A DNA stretch of 64,000 nt, taken from NCBI GenBank assembly GCA_014905825.1, contig JACGCN010000030.1:124001-188000 (forward strand). Reading direction: 5' to 3'. The DNA is from Lyophyllum atratum. Its lineage: Eukaryota; Basidiomycota; Agaricomycetes; Agaricales; Lyophyllaceae. Made by a program: the position numbers and the translations under genes. Of this stretch, positions 33,813 to 46,473 are shown piece by piece (position 1 is the stretch's first letter; every line of letters starts with the position of its first letter). Under the pieces are notes generated by a model, which saw only the letters and a list, made by a program, of their open reading frames with translations, was not told the DNA's origin and ran no database searches.

Positions 33813-36800
33813 TTCACCGCTTCACACCCTTCACATTCAGACACAGCTCCTCCTCCAGCACCCGCGCGAGCTTCTGCAGCCCCACTTCCATGGGTAGCAC
33901 GTCCGTCTCCTCTTCGCTCGGAGCGGGCTGGACGTCGGCGGGGCGGTCGATGATGGAGATGTGGGGTTCTAACCCAGCTTCGATTTCTTCAGTCCCACTC
34001 GAATTGAACGCCTTGGCAAACCATGGTCGTAAAGCCTGTCTTGGATGGAGAGCCTTGGTACAGGCTAAGGTTCAAGAAGCGGACCGCTTCGTCTTTACCC
34101 AGCAGCCGAACAACACGTTCTGTGACAACATTCAGCACTACATCGAATTTCAGCAAACCTCGGAGTGACCGAAAAGGCATGGATGGACGTACCTTACGGA
34201 TACAAAACGAACGACCCGGTCTCGTCCCGTTGCTCCACCGTCCAGGCATATGGCCGCCCGGTCCAGGCATCTCCAGCTCTTCCTATGTCCAAGGCGGTAT
34301 TCCAAAAGCGTATACCCAAGATTTCCGACACCGGAGAAGACGACCGTGCACGCCAGGAGGATCTCGAAGGAATGGAGGTAGAAGCGGTCGAGCTGGGGTG
34401 CGAGCCTGAGGAGGAGGTAGTTAAGGATGGAGCCGACCGTTGCAGCAGCGATACCGTCTACGATGAGGTCGAGTTAGCTTGGAAAAAAGGTCAGAGTCTA
34501 GGTGGGATGTACAATATGAGAACATGTCTGGGAGGGATAAAAATGTATACGTTAGCTTTCTAGTTAGGAAAAGCAGAAAGAGGGAGACCCGTACCGGACA
34601 TCATGCCAATCTTATAGTGAACAGGGGCTCTTGACCACACAAATCCGCGCAGCTGAGGACTGATAGGACCATGCTTCCACCACTTGACCAGCGGGTTAGA
34701 TATAATCTCATTACACCCTACACCCCCACACACACATCAGCAACTGCCCACCCTCCACCAAAGTAAAAAAAAAACTCAAACTCACCATACGCACACTTCT
34801 GCCACCTCGCCAACTCATCCACCACCGTCAACGACACCCCCTCCTTAACCCCCCCCCCCCCCACCCACCCCCCGTCCGATTACGTCGCCCACCTCAGCGT
34901 ATACCCCTTCAACAGCAACCTCACCTCGCTCCACTGCTTCCTCTTCCCGTCCGCGGGGTCCACGAACGCGGCGTCTTGGACAGCGGACCAGCGCAGGAAG
35001 GCGTTCTGCCCGACGAACAGCGTGACCTCGCCATTGGCGCACCCGAGGGAGATGCACCAGTTGATGCGCCGGGTGAAGTGCGTGATGCCATTCTCGAAGT
35101 AGTGGTACGCCACCTGCATCACGTCCGACTCGTGCTGGATGATCGCTACGTCCGGGGACTCCCACATTTCGCGCGCCGCATCATGGAAGCAGTCCTACAC
35201 ACGAAAACCAAGCATCAGTTTGGGGTATGGGTAACTACTACTACTTGGCATGGAGGGGGAACGAACCTCGGGGACGATGGTATCGGAATCGATGATGAGG
35301 ATGATCTCGCCCACGCGCATAGACTTCCCATTCATGCACAGGGCTTCCACATCCTCCTTGTCTCCTCGAAGATCTCCTCCGCAGCCATACGCCTCGCCTT
35401 GTCCTCGAGACAATCGCCCGGGTCCTCCTCTGCGCCCTCTGCGATGAGCTGCGCGAGGAACTTCTCAAGCTTCGGGGAGATAGCTGCATACACGTCAGCC
35501 CTCGTACCCCGGGGAGAACTTCGTAGGAAGCAGACGTACCCAGACCGTAGTTCATACTAAACCCCCAAAAAAATCAACATCGAGAACCTCACACCACCAC
35601 CAAACCAAAACACTCACTTGCTCGCCTTCTTAAACTTCCCCGCCCTCTTGAACCCCCATTCCTTACTCTCATGCCCCGGCCTCGCCACCCACCCAATATT
35701 ATGATTCGCATAAAACCGTAGTTCATACTAAACCCCCAAAAAAATCAACATCGAGAACCTCACACCACCACCAAACCAAAACACTCACTTGCTCGCCTTC
35801 TTAAACTTCCCCGCCCTCTTGAACCCCCATTCCTTACTCTCATGCCCCGGCCTCGCCACCCACCCAATATTATGATTCGCATAAAACACGATCCTCTGCT
35901 CCCTATCCTCCTCCGAGATCAGCTGCAGCCCGTCGTCGCAAACAAAAATGGCCGACATCCCGCCTTGCCGGGCGTATATTTACATGGCTTTTTTGATGGA
36001 GAAGACGGAGGGCCGCTGGGTTTGTTTGTTGGTGTTAGTTGGGAATGGAAGAAAGCAAGGGAGGAGAGGGGGAGAGGGAAGGGGGGGGAACGTACATGAC
36101 GAGCTCAAGGGACTCCTTGTACACGGGGAGCTGGATGGTGATGTGCGGGAGGTTACTGTTGACCTCTGCATTGGGCTCGGGCTTGATGGCGGAGTAGTAC
36201 TGTGAGTTCTCGTGGTACTGTGCCACGGGGCCGAGGCTATACCCAACGAACACAAGCGTAAGAATGGTGTGACGGAACAAGATTGAGGGGAGGGGGGGGG
36301 GGGGAGGTAGACGTACATGAGAGAGAGGTTACCGACGAGTTGGAGGCAGAAGAACTACATGGGCAGGGGGAGGTATGTTTAGCGGGGAAAGCCAGGGTGG
36401 GTAGGAAGGCCAAACGACGTACGAGGGACACGCAAAAAATGATAGGAAGCGTAACGAGCAGCGCGAACCTCCGTGGGTCCCATCCAGCGCGTACTCCTCC
36501 AGCAGCACCGTAACACCGCCCGACATGAAGTCTACACACCATCAGTTTTGCTGCATCCAAGTAAAGGGAACCACCTACAAGTCGAGAGCCCCGCACCGCA
36601 GCCCGCATACAGGGGCCCAAGCAGAATAAGCTTCCTCTCCTTCCTCTTCCCCCTCCCCTTCTCCGGATCCGCGTTCCCACTCGGCGCGGGTGCATCCGCG
36701 CGGGGCTGCAGGCGCCAGCTCCACCACCCGCGTTTCACTGCAGGCTTCTTCTCTGCCATGGGGGCGGGGGCAGCCTCCTTTCCGTTGAGGTCGGCGGTGG

Positions 36801-37614
36801 ACTCGGCGGGTGTGGCAGAGGCGGAGAGGGGGGTAGGAGCAATGGACTTGCGGGCGACCTTGCGGGTGTGCCAGATGTGCTTGATGAGCTTTTCGTCAAA
36901 GTCTTTGCATAGGGGGATCATGGTCTCCAGAGCGTAGCTCCATAGGATGAGAGCACCTTGGTCGCGCTAAAAAAAAGGGGGGGGACTTATATTATGAGAG
37001 GGTGGGAGGGGGGGAGGTACGAACGATGAATGTGCCACATTGGTCCTTTTCGGCTTGGGGGAGGTAGTCGATGCTTTCGAGGATCTGGATGCGCGTGCCT
37101 TGGTCGATGTAGATTGAGTTGTCGCGGGGCTCGCTGGAGTAGCAATGCGTCAGGTGACATCATGCATCAACAGATGGGTGGGAGACTCAGACTGAGGGCA
37201 GCGACGACGGCTGAGCTGCGCAGTTTTACGGCAACGACGGGGTTGAGGCCACGTACGGCGGCTTCGAAGGGGATGAGGGCGGGGTTCTCGTAGGGGAAGA
37301 CCAGCTTACTTCGTGACCACACAGAAATTCACCGTGTTCCGATGCATGTAGCCTTTGTAATACTGCTCAGCATCTGCAAGTGCTTGAGATACAGACGTTC
37401 ATGGGGCAGCTCTATAAACAAAGTTCTGTCGTTCCTTGAGGCTCAAAGATGGGAGAGCAGGATGGATGGGGGACACACCTTTGCGCTTTTTCTTCGCGCC
37501 GGCGCCGTCAGCTGGCAAGGGCATCGGGCCAACATCGTCGTCGTCGTCCTCTACGGGAGCCTCTGGTCGGATATCTTCGGTCTGCGCCATCTCCGTGGGC
37601 TCTTCTCACCGTTA
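33813..37614. repeat. Large inverted repeat, left arm (3.8 kb)
   Basis: The reverse complement matches 46448-51068 almost base for base. The arms differ by an 814-bp insertion in the right arm and by the length of homopolymer G runs. Identity stops inward at 37614 (after TCTCACCGTTA) and outward at 33813. About 105 bp further out (33693-33708) a 16-bp match to the right flank resumes, so one side may carry a small deletion. Confidence 0.95.
34260..37590 (-). pseudogene. Family-2 glycosyltransferase (membrane polysaccharide-synthase-like), broken, left copy
   Basis: The intact family is a multi-pass membrane GT2. Reading minus: N-terminal MAQTEDIRPEAPVEDDDDD, then KDFDEKLIKHIW, LPHITIQLPVYKESLELV, IFVCDDGLQLISEED, ILIIDSDTIVPEDC (metal-binding DxD), YHYFENGITHFTRRINWC, VGQNAFLRW, then WSEVRLLLKGYTLRWAT, and further on RFYLHSFEILLACTVVF and GNLGYTLLEYRLG. 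Defects: a frame change near GAAGTAAGCTG after the sequence for NFCVVTK; a tandem 171-bp duplication of one exon with its intron (35545-35886); apparent loss of the SEDFDMAL-type segment after WSE; an in-frame TAA followed by a poly-G run near 34850; and loss of the last membrane part. The same defects stand in the right copy, so the gene was dead before it was duplicated. Confidence 0.8.
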
Positions 37615-37990
37615 TGGTGCGAGAGGAGCTTGAGAAGCGAAACTGGCATGCAAAGCGATTAGCGAAAGCTCGCCAAGGAGTCTGAGTGGCAACCACTGCC
37701 ACTGGTGATTAGAGTCTATTAGAGTGGAAAGTTGGTAAATAATAATAACAGAAATAAACAACTGCTCAAAGGAGGACTCGTCGCCGCAGCTTCTTCAAGT
37801 GAAGTACACACTGACAGACATAATGCGCATTCAATGATACACATCACTGGCTCCCACCATGCGAGTCGACATAGATGACCATTGACAAGCAAAAGGTCCG
37901 CCATCGTGTTTATTAATAGGAAGTTGATCACTCGCGACGACATTGACAGAAATTATAATGCAGAATGGTGTAACGCAAAGTCGATCATTA
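37615..37990. other. Spacer between left arm and next gene
   Basis: No gene seen. This begins the 8.8-kb unique region between the inverted arms. Confidence 0.45.
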
Positions 37991-38578
37991 CTACAGAACA
38001 ACAGCAGGGGGAGGAGGAGGAGGAGGAGGAGGAGGAGGGAAACCTCTGCGCTTCTTCGTCCTATCATCCTCCGAGAAATCCTCAATATCCGTCTCCCAAC
38101 CTCTTTCCGCCTGTTCTTCCAGAATTCTTCGATCTTTTTTGCTCACTGCCAGTGTACAGGTGCATCGTGAGAGCAAATTTTGGAGAAGTTAGATCTAAGA
38201 CTTACCTCTCTTTTTGAATCTTTTGACATGGCGTAGCGCCTCAAGGCTGCTGGGGTGAAAGCGCGGTGGACCGGGACCGTCAAGATCTGGGTCCGAGGCT
38301 GCAGGCACTCCATACCGCACCGCATAGGGAGACAGCGTCGGAGTCCACCCGGGGGGTAGATGACAACGTTGGTATGGTGCAGGAGGCCCATAGCGCGGAG
38401 GCTCCGGGGCGCCGACAAACTGTTGGACCGTATGCGGCGGAACGTAATCAGAGCCCCACAAGCATGCTGCTAGATATGCCATTCGACCATCGGGATCTCG
38501 TCCGAAGGCATTGTAGTTTGCACCTCGGTCGGGGAATAAGCTTGGGTTGCGGATTGCTGCCTGTCGCTTGGGCGGCAT
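37991..38578 (-). CDS. Unknown small protein with poly-proline tail
   Basis: Two exons: ATG 38578 (MPPKRQAAIRNPSLF) to about 38219, then a 55-60 nt intron and a second exon ending at 37991. The first exon is rich in Pro, Tyr and Gly (PPHTVQQFVGAPEPPRYGPP). The second is charged (KKDRRILEEQAERGWETD, SEDDRTKKRRG) and ends in eleven prolines plus AVVL. The poly-Pro comes from a GGA/GGC-type trinucleotide run (38010-38038). No family is recognised. An in-frame extension upstream to 38755 is open but reads like noncoding sequence. Confidence 0.45.
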
Positions 38579-38769
38579 TGCCAGGCTGGATGTTTTTTTC
38601 TGGGATGCTTGACTCGCATTATAACTGATAAATTGTGTGAGTCCATGCCAGGGTTGCACCCGGAGCATTCTGACTTTACGTTCCAAGTCTGCAGGCTGAC
38701 GGCACCAGCATGACATAGCCACCATCAGGAGCTTTGAAGCATCTAGCTTGCGCAAGATCCCTATAACCC

Positions 38770-39240
38770 CAGTACTGCATCGCCACCGTCATGAGCACTG
38801 GCCCTGAGTGCTGAGCAGGTTTCCGAGCTCACTCACATACATGTTAGCCAGTCCATTCTGATTCTGCGACAATATTTCAAGCCTTTGACAGCGGGACGGT
38901 AGCAGGCCACCATCTATCTGCTTTATTTCTTCAGCCTGCTGAAAGCGATGTCGAGCCCTTGGCTGACCAGCATAACTCCAACATAGCCACCGTTGAGGTC
39001 CCCAAAGCGCTTGGCTTGTGCAAGTCCCGATTCTTAGTACTGCATCGCCACCATCGTGAGATTGCTTGTCAGTTCAGGGCATTGGCCCCTTAAAGTTTGG
39101 GAGCTCACTTCGGTGCGTCTTTATAAGACCACTCTGATTATGAGACAGTATTCAAAACCTCCCCCAGCCCGACGGTAGCAGCATCTAGCCTTGCCCGGAC
39201 GCCATCTATCTGCTATACTTTTTTCATCCTACTGATAGCG
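38770..39240. repeat. Two diverged direct copies of about 250 bp
   Basis: AGTACTGCATCGCCACCRTC..GAG recurs at about 38775 and 39040, followed in both by a GAGCTCACT string, a CATTCTGATT..GAGACA-like string and a GACGGTAGCAG string. They lie just upstream of the DUF6698 gene. The function is unknown. Confidence 0.6.
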
Positions 39241-39355
39241 ATGTCCACCGCTGAGCCTGGGAGCCCCAGCGCTGCCATGACTTCCAGTCTAGGATGCCGC
39301 CAGAGAGCAGACGGGCTTCAGATGGGATCCAGGAAAAAGATGTGAGTTTCGGGAT

Positions 39356-40760
39356 TTGTGGAACATGGGTCCCTGCCAATCAGGATACTCTCCCAGAGCG
39401 AGGGCAGATCCTCTTATCCATCATGGTCGACATTTTGGCCGAGCTGTCTATGCCTTTGCTAATGTCAGGGCCATTATCACCAATGGGCTGGAACACATGA
39501 GCCAGGAAGATGACTCACTCGAAAACTATACAGCAAAGTAGGGGACCACTTAATTCAGTCTTTCAGACCTGACACTTTTGGCTGTTTTCACTGAATTTAG
39601 GGAGCGGCAGGAGCATAACGTCTTTCTAGAACTCCTCAAGCTTTGTCCTGGCCTTGAGCAGCGGTTAGTTGACGCACCGTCATCGGAGCAAATCTATCTG
39701 CTCGCTGACTTGGTACGTCTTTGAACATTCAAATTTGCTGCTTGTATGAAAGCTATGTTACAGATCCAGAAAGGAGCGAGCGCCTCCCGCGGTGACGATA
39801 CTAAAGGGATGAAAGCGGCTGTCATCGACTGGATCACTCCACCGGGTGAAAATTTGAATCCACCCCTCAGCCGACGAGATAAGACGCATCGCGGTTTTCG
39901 CCACGAGGTAACTGGCGCGTTACTTTGCCCCACGGGCATGGACTGGAACGATGCAGAGTGATTTATGCTGATCCCGAATTATTTAGTCTATGCTGATTGA
40001 CTCCTTGTTTCCATCAGAACCAAGCAACACCTTTCTAGTGGTGAAGCCGTCGTCGCTGGGCACAGCTGGCCAGTGTTTCTTTACGAAAACTCCACTTTTG
40101 ATGGGAAGGACCCTTGGAAAGGCTTGCTTCGGAGTCAGTTACTTCTGATGGTATGTCTATCCTGTTCTTCTGATTTGAACGGAGATCTTATGGCTGCAAG
40201 GCTTTTAAACATGTTTTCATTTCGCCTAGTGCTGCTGCTGCCTCCGACGCGTCCATCACAACTAGATCGGGGAATGCGCGCATCCACGGAATGACACGAG
40301 TTACCAAGGCTTCACTTGTTTATGTGGCTACTCAGGTATGGTCTATGGTTCTTGTGCTGCAGGGCGCGGTCCGAGGAGCTTGCTAACATGCTGTTGAATT
40401 GAGGTCCGGTTTGCTCTGTCATCTGCTCATTCCTGGTCGCGCACCGATAAAGTCACAGACTCGGAAACCTTCTATACCACCCTCCTCACCACGCTTGATC
40501 ACCCCCAGAACATTACTCGGGTTGACGAAATTCTGAAGTGGTGGGATAGGCATGTCCCAGTTTCATTCCAAGAAATGACCCATCTCACCGGCTTGACAGG
40601 AGAATCTTCCCTCATTCTCGGCCAGAAGTTGTCATCGTCCCAATGGCTGGCAGTGCTTTTGATCGAATTCGACAACTGCAGCTGGAAGAGGAGTTGGATT
40701 CTAGTCAGGCAGATTCAGGGTCATAAAGGACAGCTGGAAGAACCTCGGTCGTCGATGTAG
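39356..40760 (+). CDS. DUF6698-family protein (mushroom, transposon-associated)
   Basis: Exons join in frame through short introns after ENYTAK, LLADL, MDWNDAE, SQLLLM and VYVATQ. Conserved family features: FGRAVYAFANVRAIITNGLE near the start, PPLSRRDKTHRGFRHEVTGA, GHSWPVFLYENSTFDGKDPW, GLLRSQLLLMAFKHVFISPS, TRSGNARIHGMTRVTKASL, VRFALSSAHSWSRTD and ILKWWDRHV. The function of DUF6698 is unknown; such genes are numerous in Agaricomycetes and lie in repeat-rich DNA. The start is uncertain: a plausible acceptor (CAATCAG) lies just inside the first in-frame Met, so a short upstream exon near 39242-39340 probably supplies the N-terminus. The frame is intact to the stop at 40760. Confidence 0.75.
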
Positions 40761-41069
40761 GGCAATAATGTTGGTGCAACATATCTGGCTTGTCTTGAAT
40801 TCGCATTATATTAATTTTAATCACTTGAAAACATTGACCTTCCAATACGACACAGGATCTTATGCTGACGAGTCATTGACCATAATTTGGTGATTGGCTA
40901 GTACAAGAACTCAGTTACATTATACATATCAGTCAACAGTAGCGACGGTACGTGAGGATGACGAAGAGAACGAAGAGGGTCGCGGTGTCCAGATGAATTC
41001 GGGTGGGGATGAGGTGGGCCCGGTGTGGTGGGGGCCCCGGGGCGAAAATCATAACAAATGGAAATGAAG

Positions 41070-42156
41070 TTAATCGGACGAAAGGATGGGTGCATTCTCA
41101 ACGGCTTTGGCTTTCCCCTTTGGAGAAGAGGAGTCGACACGTTTAAAGGCTTGGAAAATCGCATCTTGCTGTAAGTCGTAGTACGTGATGACTCCTCTCC
41201 TGGTATTGCCCTGAGAAGGTCCTTCGATGAGCTCCATGCTGCTGCCGGAAGGTCGTTCTACAATGAACCCCAGCTCCTTGATTAGCTTCTCAGTACTCTC
41301 TTCGGCAGCCAACTGCAATGCGAGGCCTGCATCACTCGTCGTAGGGAGAGCCTTCAATTCTGCCTCGATCAATTGTGTTTCCAACTTTGATTTCTGCAGC
41401 GCTGCCTCCATATGCAGCCTCTCGCGCTTGAACACCTCTAAGCGGAGGTTCCTAATCGCACCTTCCTGCATAACCAGACTGGCATCGAGACGGTCTCTCA
41501 AGTTACTGCTCGCCTTGGACGCCATCACCAATGCACCCGAGGTTCCCATGGACGGCGGGGCAGTATCCCCTCCTGCCTCATCGCTTGTCCTAGGCGCCGT
41601 CAACAATCCGCCTACACTGGGTGATCCCTATAGCAGTTTTTAGAACTGTGTACAGCGGCGGAGCCTGTAGAATAAAATTACCGTCCTGGCCCAATTCGCA
41701 TCCTTGGCATTCTCTACATTTCCAAGTTGCGCTTTCGCATGCAGCAATAAGGTTGCTTGCTCTTCCACTTGATTCCAGAGGTTGTTGTACGACTGCAGGT
41801 CTTCCCAATATTGTTCTATCTCCTCGTCGGAATTGGAAACACCTTTTCGATGGTAACGGAGCCGGTACTGAATGTGACTGAGATTCAAGATCGGGGGGGA
41901 TCTTTGTAGTGACTCACATTAGGTATATCGATGCAGCACCACTGCTGGCGTTTAGGTTCAACGCGAGGGTCGGAATAGCCGAGAGGATTGAACCGACGAT
42001 AGCCCTTGCACTCCAGGCTTGGGTGGGTCTTAGATAGCTGGGGGCGACGTTTCTTGTACCGGACAGTGTGCAGACGGTGATGCTGAACAGCTTGCATTTG
42101 CAACGGTAGTACCAGAGCTGATTTGAGCGATAGTGATAGCGATAGTAAGTGGACAA
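41070..42156 (-). CDS. Unknown protein with coiled coil
   Basis: Minus strand, three or more exons. The last (41614-41070) reads from GSPSVGGLLTAPRTSDEAGG through a strongly charged helix (LRLEVFKRERLHMEAALQKS, KLETQLIEAELKALP) to KGKAKAVENAPILSSD. It is joined by a 58-nt intron to SNSDEEIEQYWEDLQSYNNLW and QVEEQATLLLHAKAQLGNVE. A further upstream exon joins through a 40-nt gap in the frame ending ASIYL. The first exon and start codon are not secure, since two overlapping frames are open to 42403. No domain is recognised. The helix-rich part looks like a coiled coil. It lies within the spacer of the inverted repeat beside the DUF6698 gene. Confidence 0.5.
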
Positions 42157-43518
42157 GTGGCACGAAGTTCGGAGAGTTAACTAGTTTCCGACTCTGAGAG
42201 CCTGCCCACGTTCGTGTCTCCAACTCCGGCTGCTGACTCCTCCAACCCGCTGGCTCCCGGATCTGCCAGTGACTACCGTGACCATCAATCATGGAACTTC
42301 GCAGCATGATGTTGGCATGATGGGCTAATGATAGCTGTAACGACCGTAGCCGCCGCGGGTACAGCTTGGTCCAAAAATTTGCTGTCTGAAATTGCTCATA
42401 CATCGAGTGGCATACAGTCTGAACTTGTCATCTCTTCCAACCCTTCCTGGGACTCAGGTGTATAACTTTCGTTACCCAGTTCCTCTGCCATTCCACTTGC
42501 TTGCAGGGGCTCTCACCGCAGCAGCTGTGACTGAGCGTTTCACACAAACACCGCCGCCTGGGATATAAGGCATTGAATCGTATCTATCCCGGAGAGAGTG
42601 TCAACCCGGGGCTGCATCAGAATCAGCTGTCCTATGGTTGTTAATCCTTCATGATGCGGTGACTATAGTGCGGTCAGGATTACTAGTGGATGAATTCCGG
42701 TAAGGATCTGACATCATCAGGCGAATTCTGGCGATGTTAGATGGTCATTTGCGGAGATGCGGGTCGAAATTTCAAATTCAAAGTCGTGGTCAGACTTTCG
42801 TTAGATTCAAGAATCTGACAGAGGGTCCCTATCGTGGTTAATCCTTCATGATGCCGTGACTTCCAGTCTACCAATCATCATGTTTCTATCGTGTTTCTCT
42901 GATCTTCTCAGGCTGGTGATTCAGATTCCCCTTCAATCGGGGACGCTCTCAGGCTGTCAGAGTAAGAAGTGGGAGAACTTGGAGTAGAGGTGCCTGCAGC
43001 CCCGTTCTCCGCTTTTGCTTCGTTCTGGAAGACATTGGGTGATTACATCTTCTCTGCTGGCAGTGACGGGCAACTTAGAAGTCAGCATCAGGGGAATTGC
43101 CAACGGCACGGCCGCTGTGCTGGGATGTTTAATCAACATGATCAATGTCGGTTTAGCGCCATCTTCCCACCCCGCTGCTCATGCCCTTGCTTCCAGGCCG
43201 TGAGTCGTTCACACGATACACTGGTGTAACGCACGATTAAAAATACACAGGGCTGGGACAATCTGAATGGGGGTGCTGAATCATACCACCATGTCCCACT
43301 ACGGTATCAACTTCTGACCAGACTCGTCAATGATCATCACAAACTGGGAAATGAAGTTGAACTTACGGCAGTGTTCAATTCAGTTGGCCTGCACGGTGGC
43401 TATGAGATTCTGAGACGCTGCAATGACAGTTGAGAGCAGGGAAGAAGCTAAAAGTACTACTCCCTGCCCACATACTACTGTTCTGATTCTTGCAAGTACT
43501 GACGCTTCAAAATCCAAC
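42157..43518. other. Spacer with short direct repeats
   Basis: Contains the string GGTTAATCCTTCATGATGC.GTGACT twice, near 42640 and 42838. The continuation of the second (GACTTCCAGTCTA) also occurs near 39278. No gene is supported apart from the open frame noted under the preceding minus-strand gene. Confidence 0.45.
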
Positions 43519-46031
43519 ATGAGCGGAGCACCCGGGCCCAGACGATGGCGGTACACAGACCTCATGGAAAATTCCCTATTCTGGGGCGACGTCACAAATC
43601 CCCCTAACCCCGCTGTCCCCGAGCACCCACATGTGGCACTCGCCCGAGAGCAGAGATGGAGATGCCTTTGTCAGGTAAGCAGAAAATTCACTACTAGTAA
43701 TTTCCCCTCACTTCTGCTGGAAAGGTGATCCATGGCTATCCGCGCCGCCTCATCTATTCAGATGTGCAATGGGCATTGGCGTGGCCTACAATCCTTAACA
43801 GTTTCATTTACTACCGTATGAGGGGCGTAGACATCCAAATGGTCTTGGTCCCTGAAGATACTCCCACAGGTCAGCCTTCAAATCGTCATAGCTTGCTAAT
43901 TCAAGTCTTAATTATTTTTTTTAGACGTCCTCGCTGAAATATTTGACCCGATATTCAGAGGTATTTCTTCACCCTTAGTATCCCATTATTTTATACAATA
44001 GTCAAGTTTTCTTCAGGGATCATAGACCTCTTTGGTCGGTTAGAAGAGGACTCCAATAACGATGACTATGAGTTTAAGTCAGCTAGTAAGTAATGCAATT
44101 TTTTGTAAAATTTGTACATTGTCACGACTTGTATTCATGAAGTCATTTTTTAGGCACCCAGGAAGTGGCCGACGTACTGTTTGCTGGCCACCATTATCTC
44201 CCTCCGTCTAGGGATGGCCTGGGCTTGGACAGCTACTTGGTAACTCCACAACCGCGGCAGGAGAGCACCGTCTGGGACCCAGGCTCTGACTTCAGGACCC
44301 GTGTGGAGAAGCTTTATCTGGACTTCAGTCTTCCGAGTCATGACTCACATCCCGGAGCTAGTAGCTTCACCACTATAACACAGGCCATCATCATGAATGC
44401 AACGGATGCTGGGCGGCATCAAGCGTCAGCCAGTGCAGCCCAGGTGCTTCGAGAGACGTATTTGGCAACACTTGCCTTACCCCACAGGCCCAGGTATTCA
44501 TTCATCAACCATACATGTGAGTTCATACCACCACTCCTACCCAGTTACGTTCATTGACGGAAGCTGCTGTGATTTCAAAACAGTCACCGCAGCGTGCATC
44601 ACTTGGAACCACTTGCCCCTTAGATTCCAGGACTATGAATTCATTGAGCCGGCGGCAGTCTCCACGTACCCCCCGCATGTCCACCCTAATCTTTCTTCCC
44701 AGCAGGGGATGTGGCTCGGGTCTGAGGATTTCATTGATTACCCCTCTTTAAATGTAACGCTGGAGGTTGAGACTTTCATATTGTCATGTTCAATATGGCG
44801 GCTGCGCCTGGAAATCACCCTAGACATCATGAGATCGTCGGTTATGAAATCTTTCAGATTTATCCCACCCCTTCGCCTAGACATCGACATGGTCATTTGG
44901 ACCCTGCACGAGGCGTCCCAAATCCTTGCAGAACGAAGTAACGGAGAGATGTTGGATCCGGAACCAGAAGGTATAGTAATGTTCTCAACATCTACGCTTG
45001 ATGAGACATTGACTCTATTCTGTATTATCATTTACTATAGCCATCCTCCCAGTCCAGGAGGGAGTAGGACCAGGCTCTGTGACAACCTACTGGAAGCGGG
45101 TGGCACTTGGCTCAATTGAGCATCCTGCACCCATGATCCTGAAATTTGTAAGTCATCTATCGGTCTAACTTGAACTTGTTGGTGAGAGCCCTTGCTCATT
45201 TGTTGTGGTCACTGTTATGGTGACTAGTTACTTTTTTCATTATCACAGTATCGTGCCATCGTGGTGGAAACTCTAGGTGCTTCCCTTTTCAGTAGCATGC
45301 TTACCGGCCAGCTCTTAGGCCGAACCGATGTGCAGCAGATACACAATCTGAAGGATCCTGGTGGCACCATCAGGCTGGACAACTTCCTGCCGCTGGTGCC
45401 GTTGGCATACATTGGTTCTGAGGCGTTCACGGGCATCTTTATTCACAGGTTTATTCAAGAACTTGTCTTAAAAGGGGACTACACGATCCTACACCACCCA
45501 CATCGGGTAACCAGGCCACCCCCTTCCACTGGCCGCCGCACAAAGGCAAGCGACCCCCCCCGGGATCCCCAAATACCTTGGCCGGTGGTAGCGAATGTGG
45601 ACGCCATCCTAAGCTACATAGCCGTTCGGCTGTCCGGAGGCTACACTCACCAAGAGACATTCTGGCAACCGCCTGGTGGTATATTCCACGCCTTCGACAA
45701 ACACCAACAGGTCAGTGCGAGAAAAGCTCTTAAGTTATACAGTAGCGCCTCCTCCCGACCTCATATTCAAAGCCTGGAGGGCCAATGGATGGTGGATGCA
45801 GGGAGCGGTGTTGATGTTACGTCTAGGTGGAAATCAGTCGCGATGCCGTCGTCAGATGTAGACATGACTCAGCATCTCACCTTTCGAAACCTGGTGGCCA
45901 ATCCTGACCCTTCAGATGGAGCCGCCATTTGGGCATTGATTCCGTTCGAGGACCCACGCCAGGCAGCCCTCGGAATAGCAGACCGTGATGAGGTGCGGGT
46001 ACTGGAAGGGGTTGAACTTCAGGAATATTAA
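43519..46031 (+). CDS. Unknown protein of about 640 residues, intact multi-exon gene
   Basis: ATG 43519 (MSGAPGPRRWRYTDLMENS). Exons join in frame after WRCLCQ, EDTPT, DPIFRG, FKSAS, FINHT, LDPEPE and MILKF, all through short introns with good GT..AG ends. The gene stops at 46031 (EGVELQEY). Landmarks are QWALAWPTILNSFIYYRMRG, VLFAGHHYLPPSRDGLGLDS, a long middle part without repeats, and near the end IRLDNFLPLVPLAYIGSEAF and a RRTKASDPPRDP linker. There is no signal peptide and no membrane span. I recognise no domain. The open frames over eight junctions argue that it is a real, expressed gene. Its place inside the spacer of the inverted repeat and beside DUF6698 suggests an accessory gene of a mobile or repeat-rich segment. 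Confidence 0.65.
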
Positions 46032-46447
46032 CCTTACTAGCACGTGCCTAGAAGGGCGTAAGTGTCTCATTTACCTAGTATTGATATCCTGCAGCTCATA
46101 TGCCGATTTGTTTAGGTGCTGAGTGAGGAAGAAAGGCGATTTTAGCAGCTGAGGAGAAGGAGGCGGCCGAGAAGAAGGGAGATTGCATTGTGATGTAATC
46201 CCCTTGGATTTATCTTACTTGACCTATCATTTGGACCCAATTTATACGCGATACCCTGTCGTTCTACCTGGACATGAATTCTAAGTAAATGATCTTGAGA
46301 CTGCTCTGAGTGAGTCAGTGAACTTGGCTCGGGTAGACTCCATCCGGCGGACTCCGATCCATCTCAACGCTCACGCCAACTTCCATCTTTGACGCATCCT
46401 CCATGTCTGACACGGAACAGGACGTGTCTGTCCTAGGCACACAAGGC
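46032..46447. other. Spacer between the unknown gene and right arm
   Basis: No gene seen. The right arm begins at 46448. Confidence 0.45.
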
Positions 46448-46473
46448 CGTAACGGTGAGAAGAGCCCACGGAG

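Noticed and set aside
34260..37590. Chitin synthase assignment for the inverted-repeat gene
   Set aside because: The order of motifs (LPVYKESLELV, DSDTIVPEDC, QNAFLRW) fits the other fungal membrane GT2 group better than chitin synthases.
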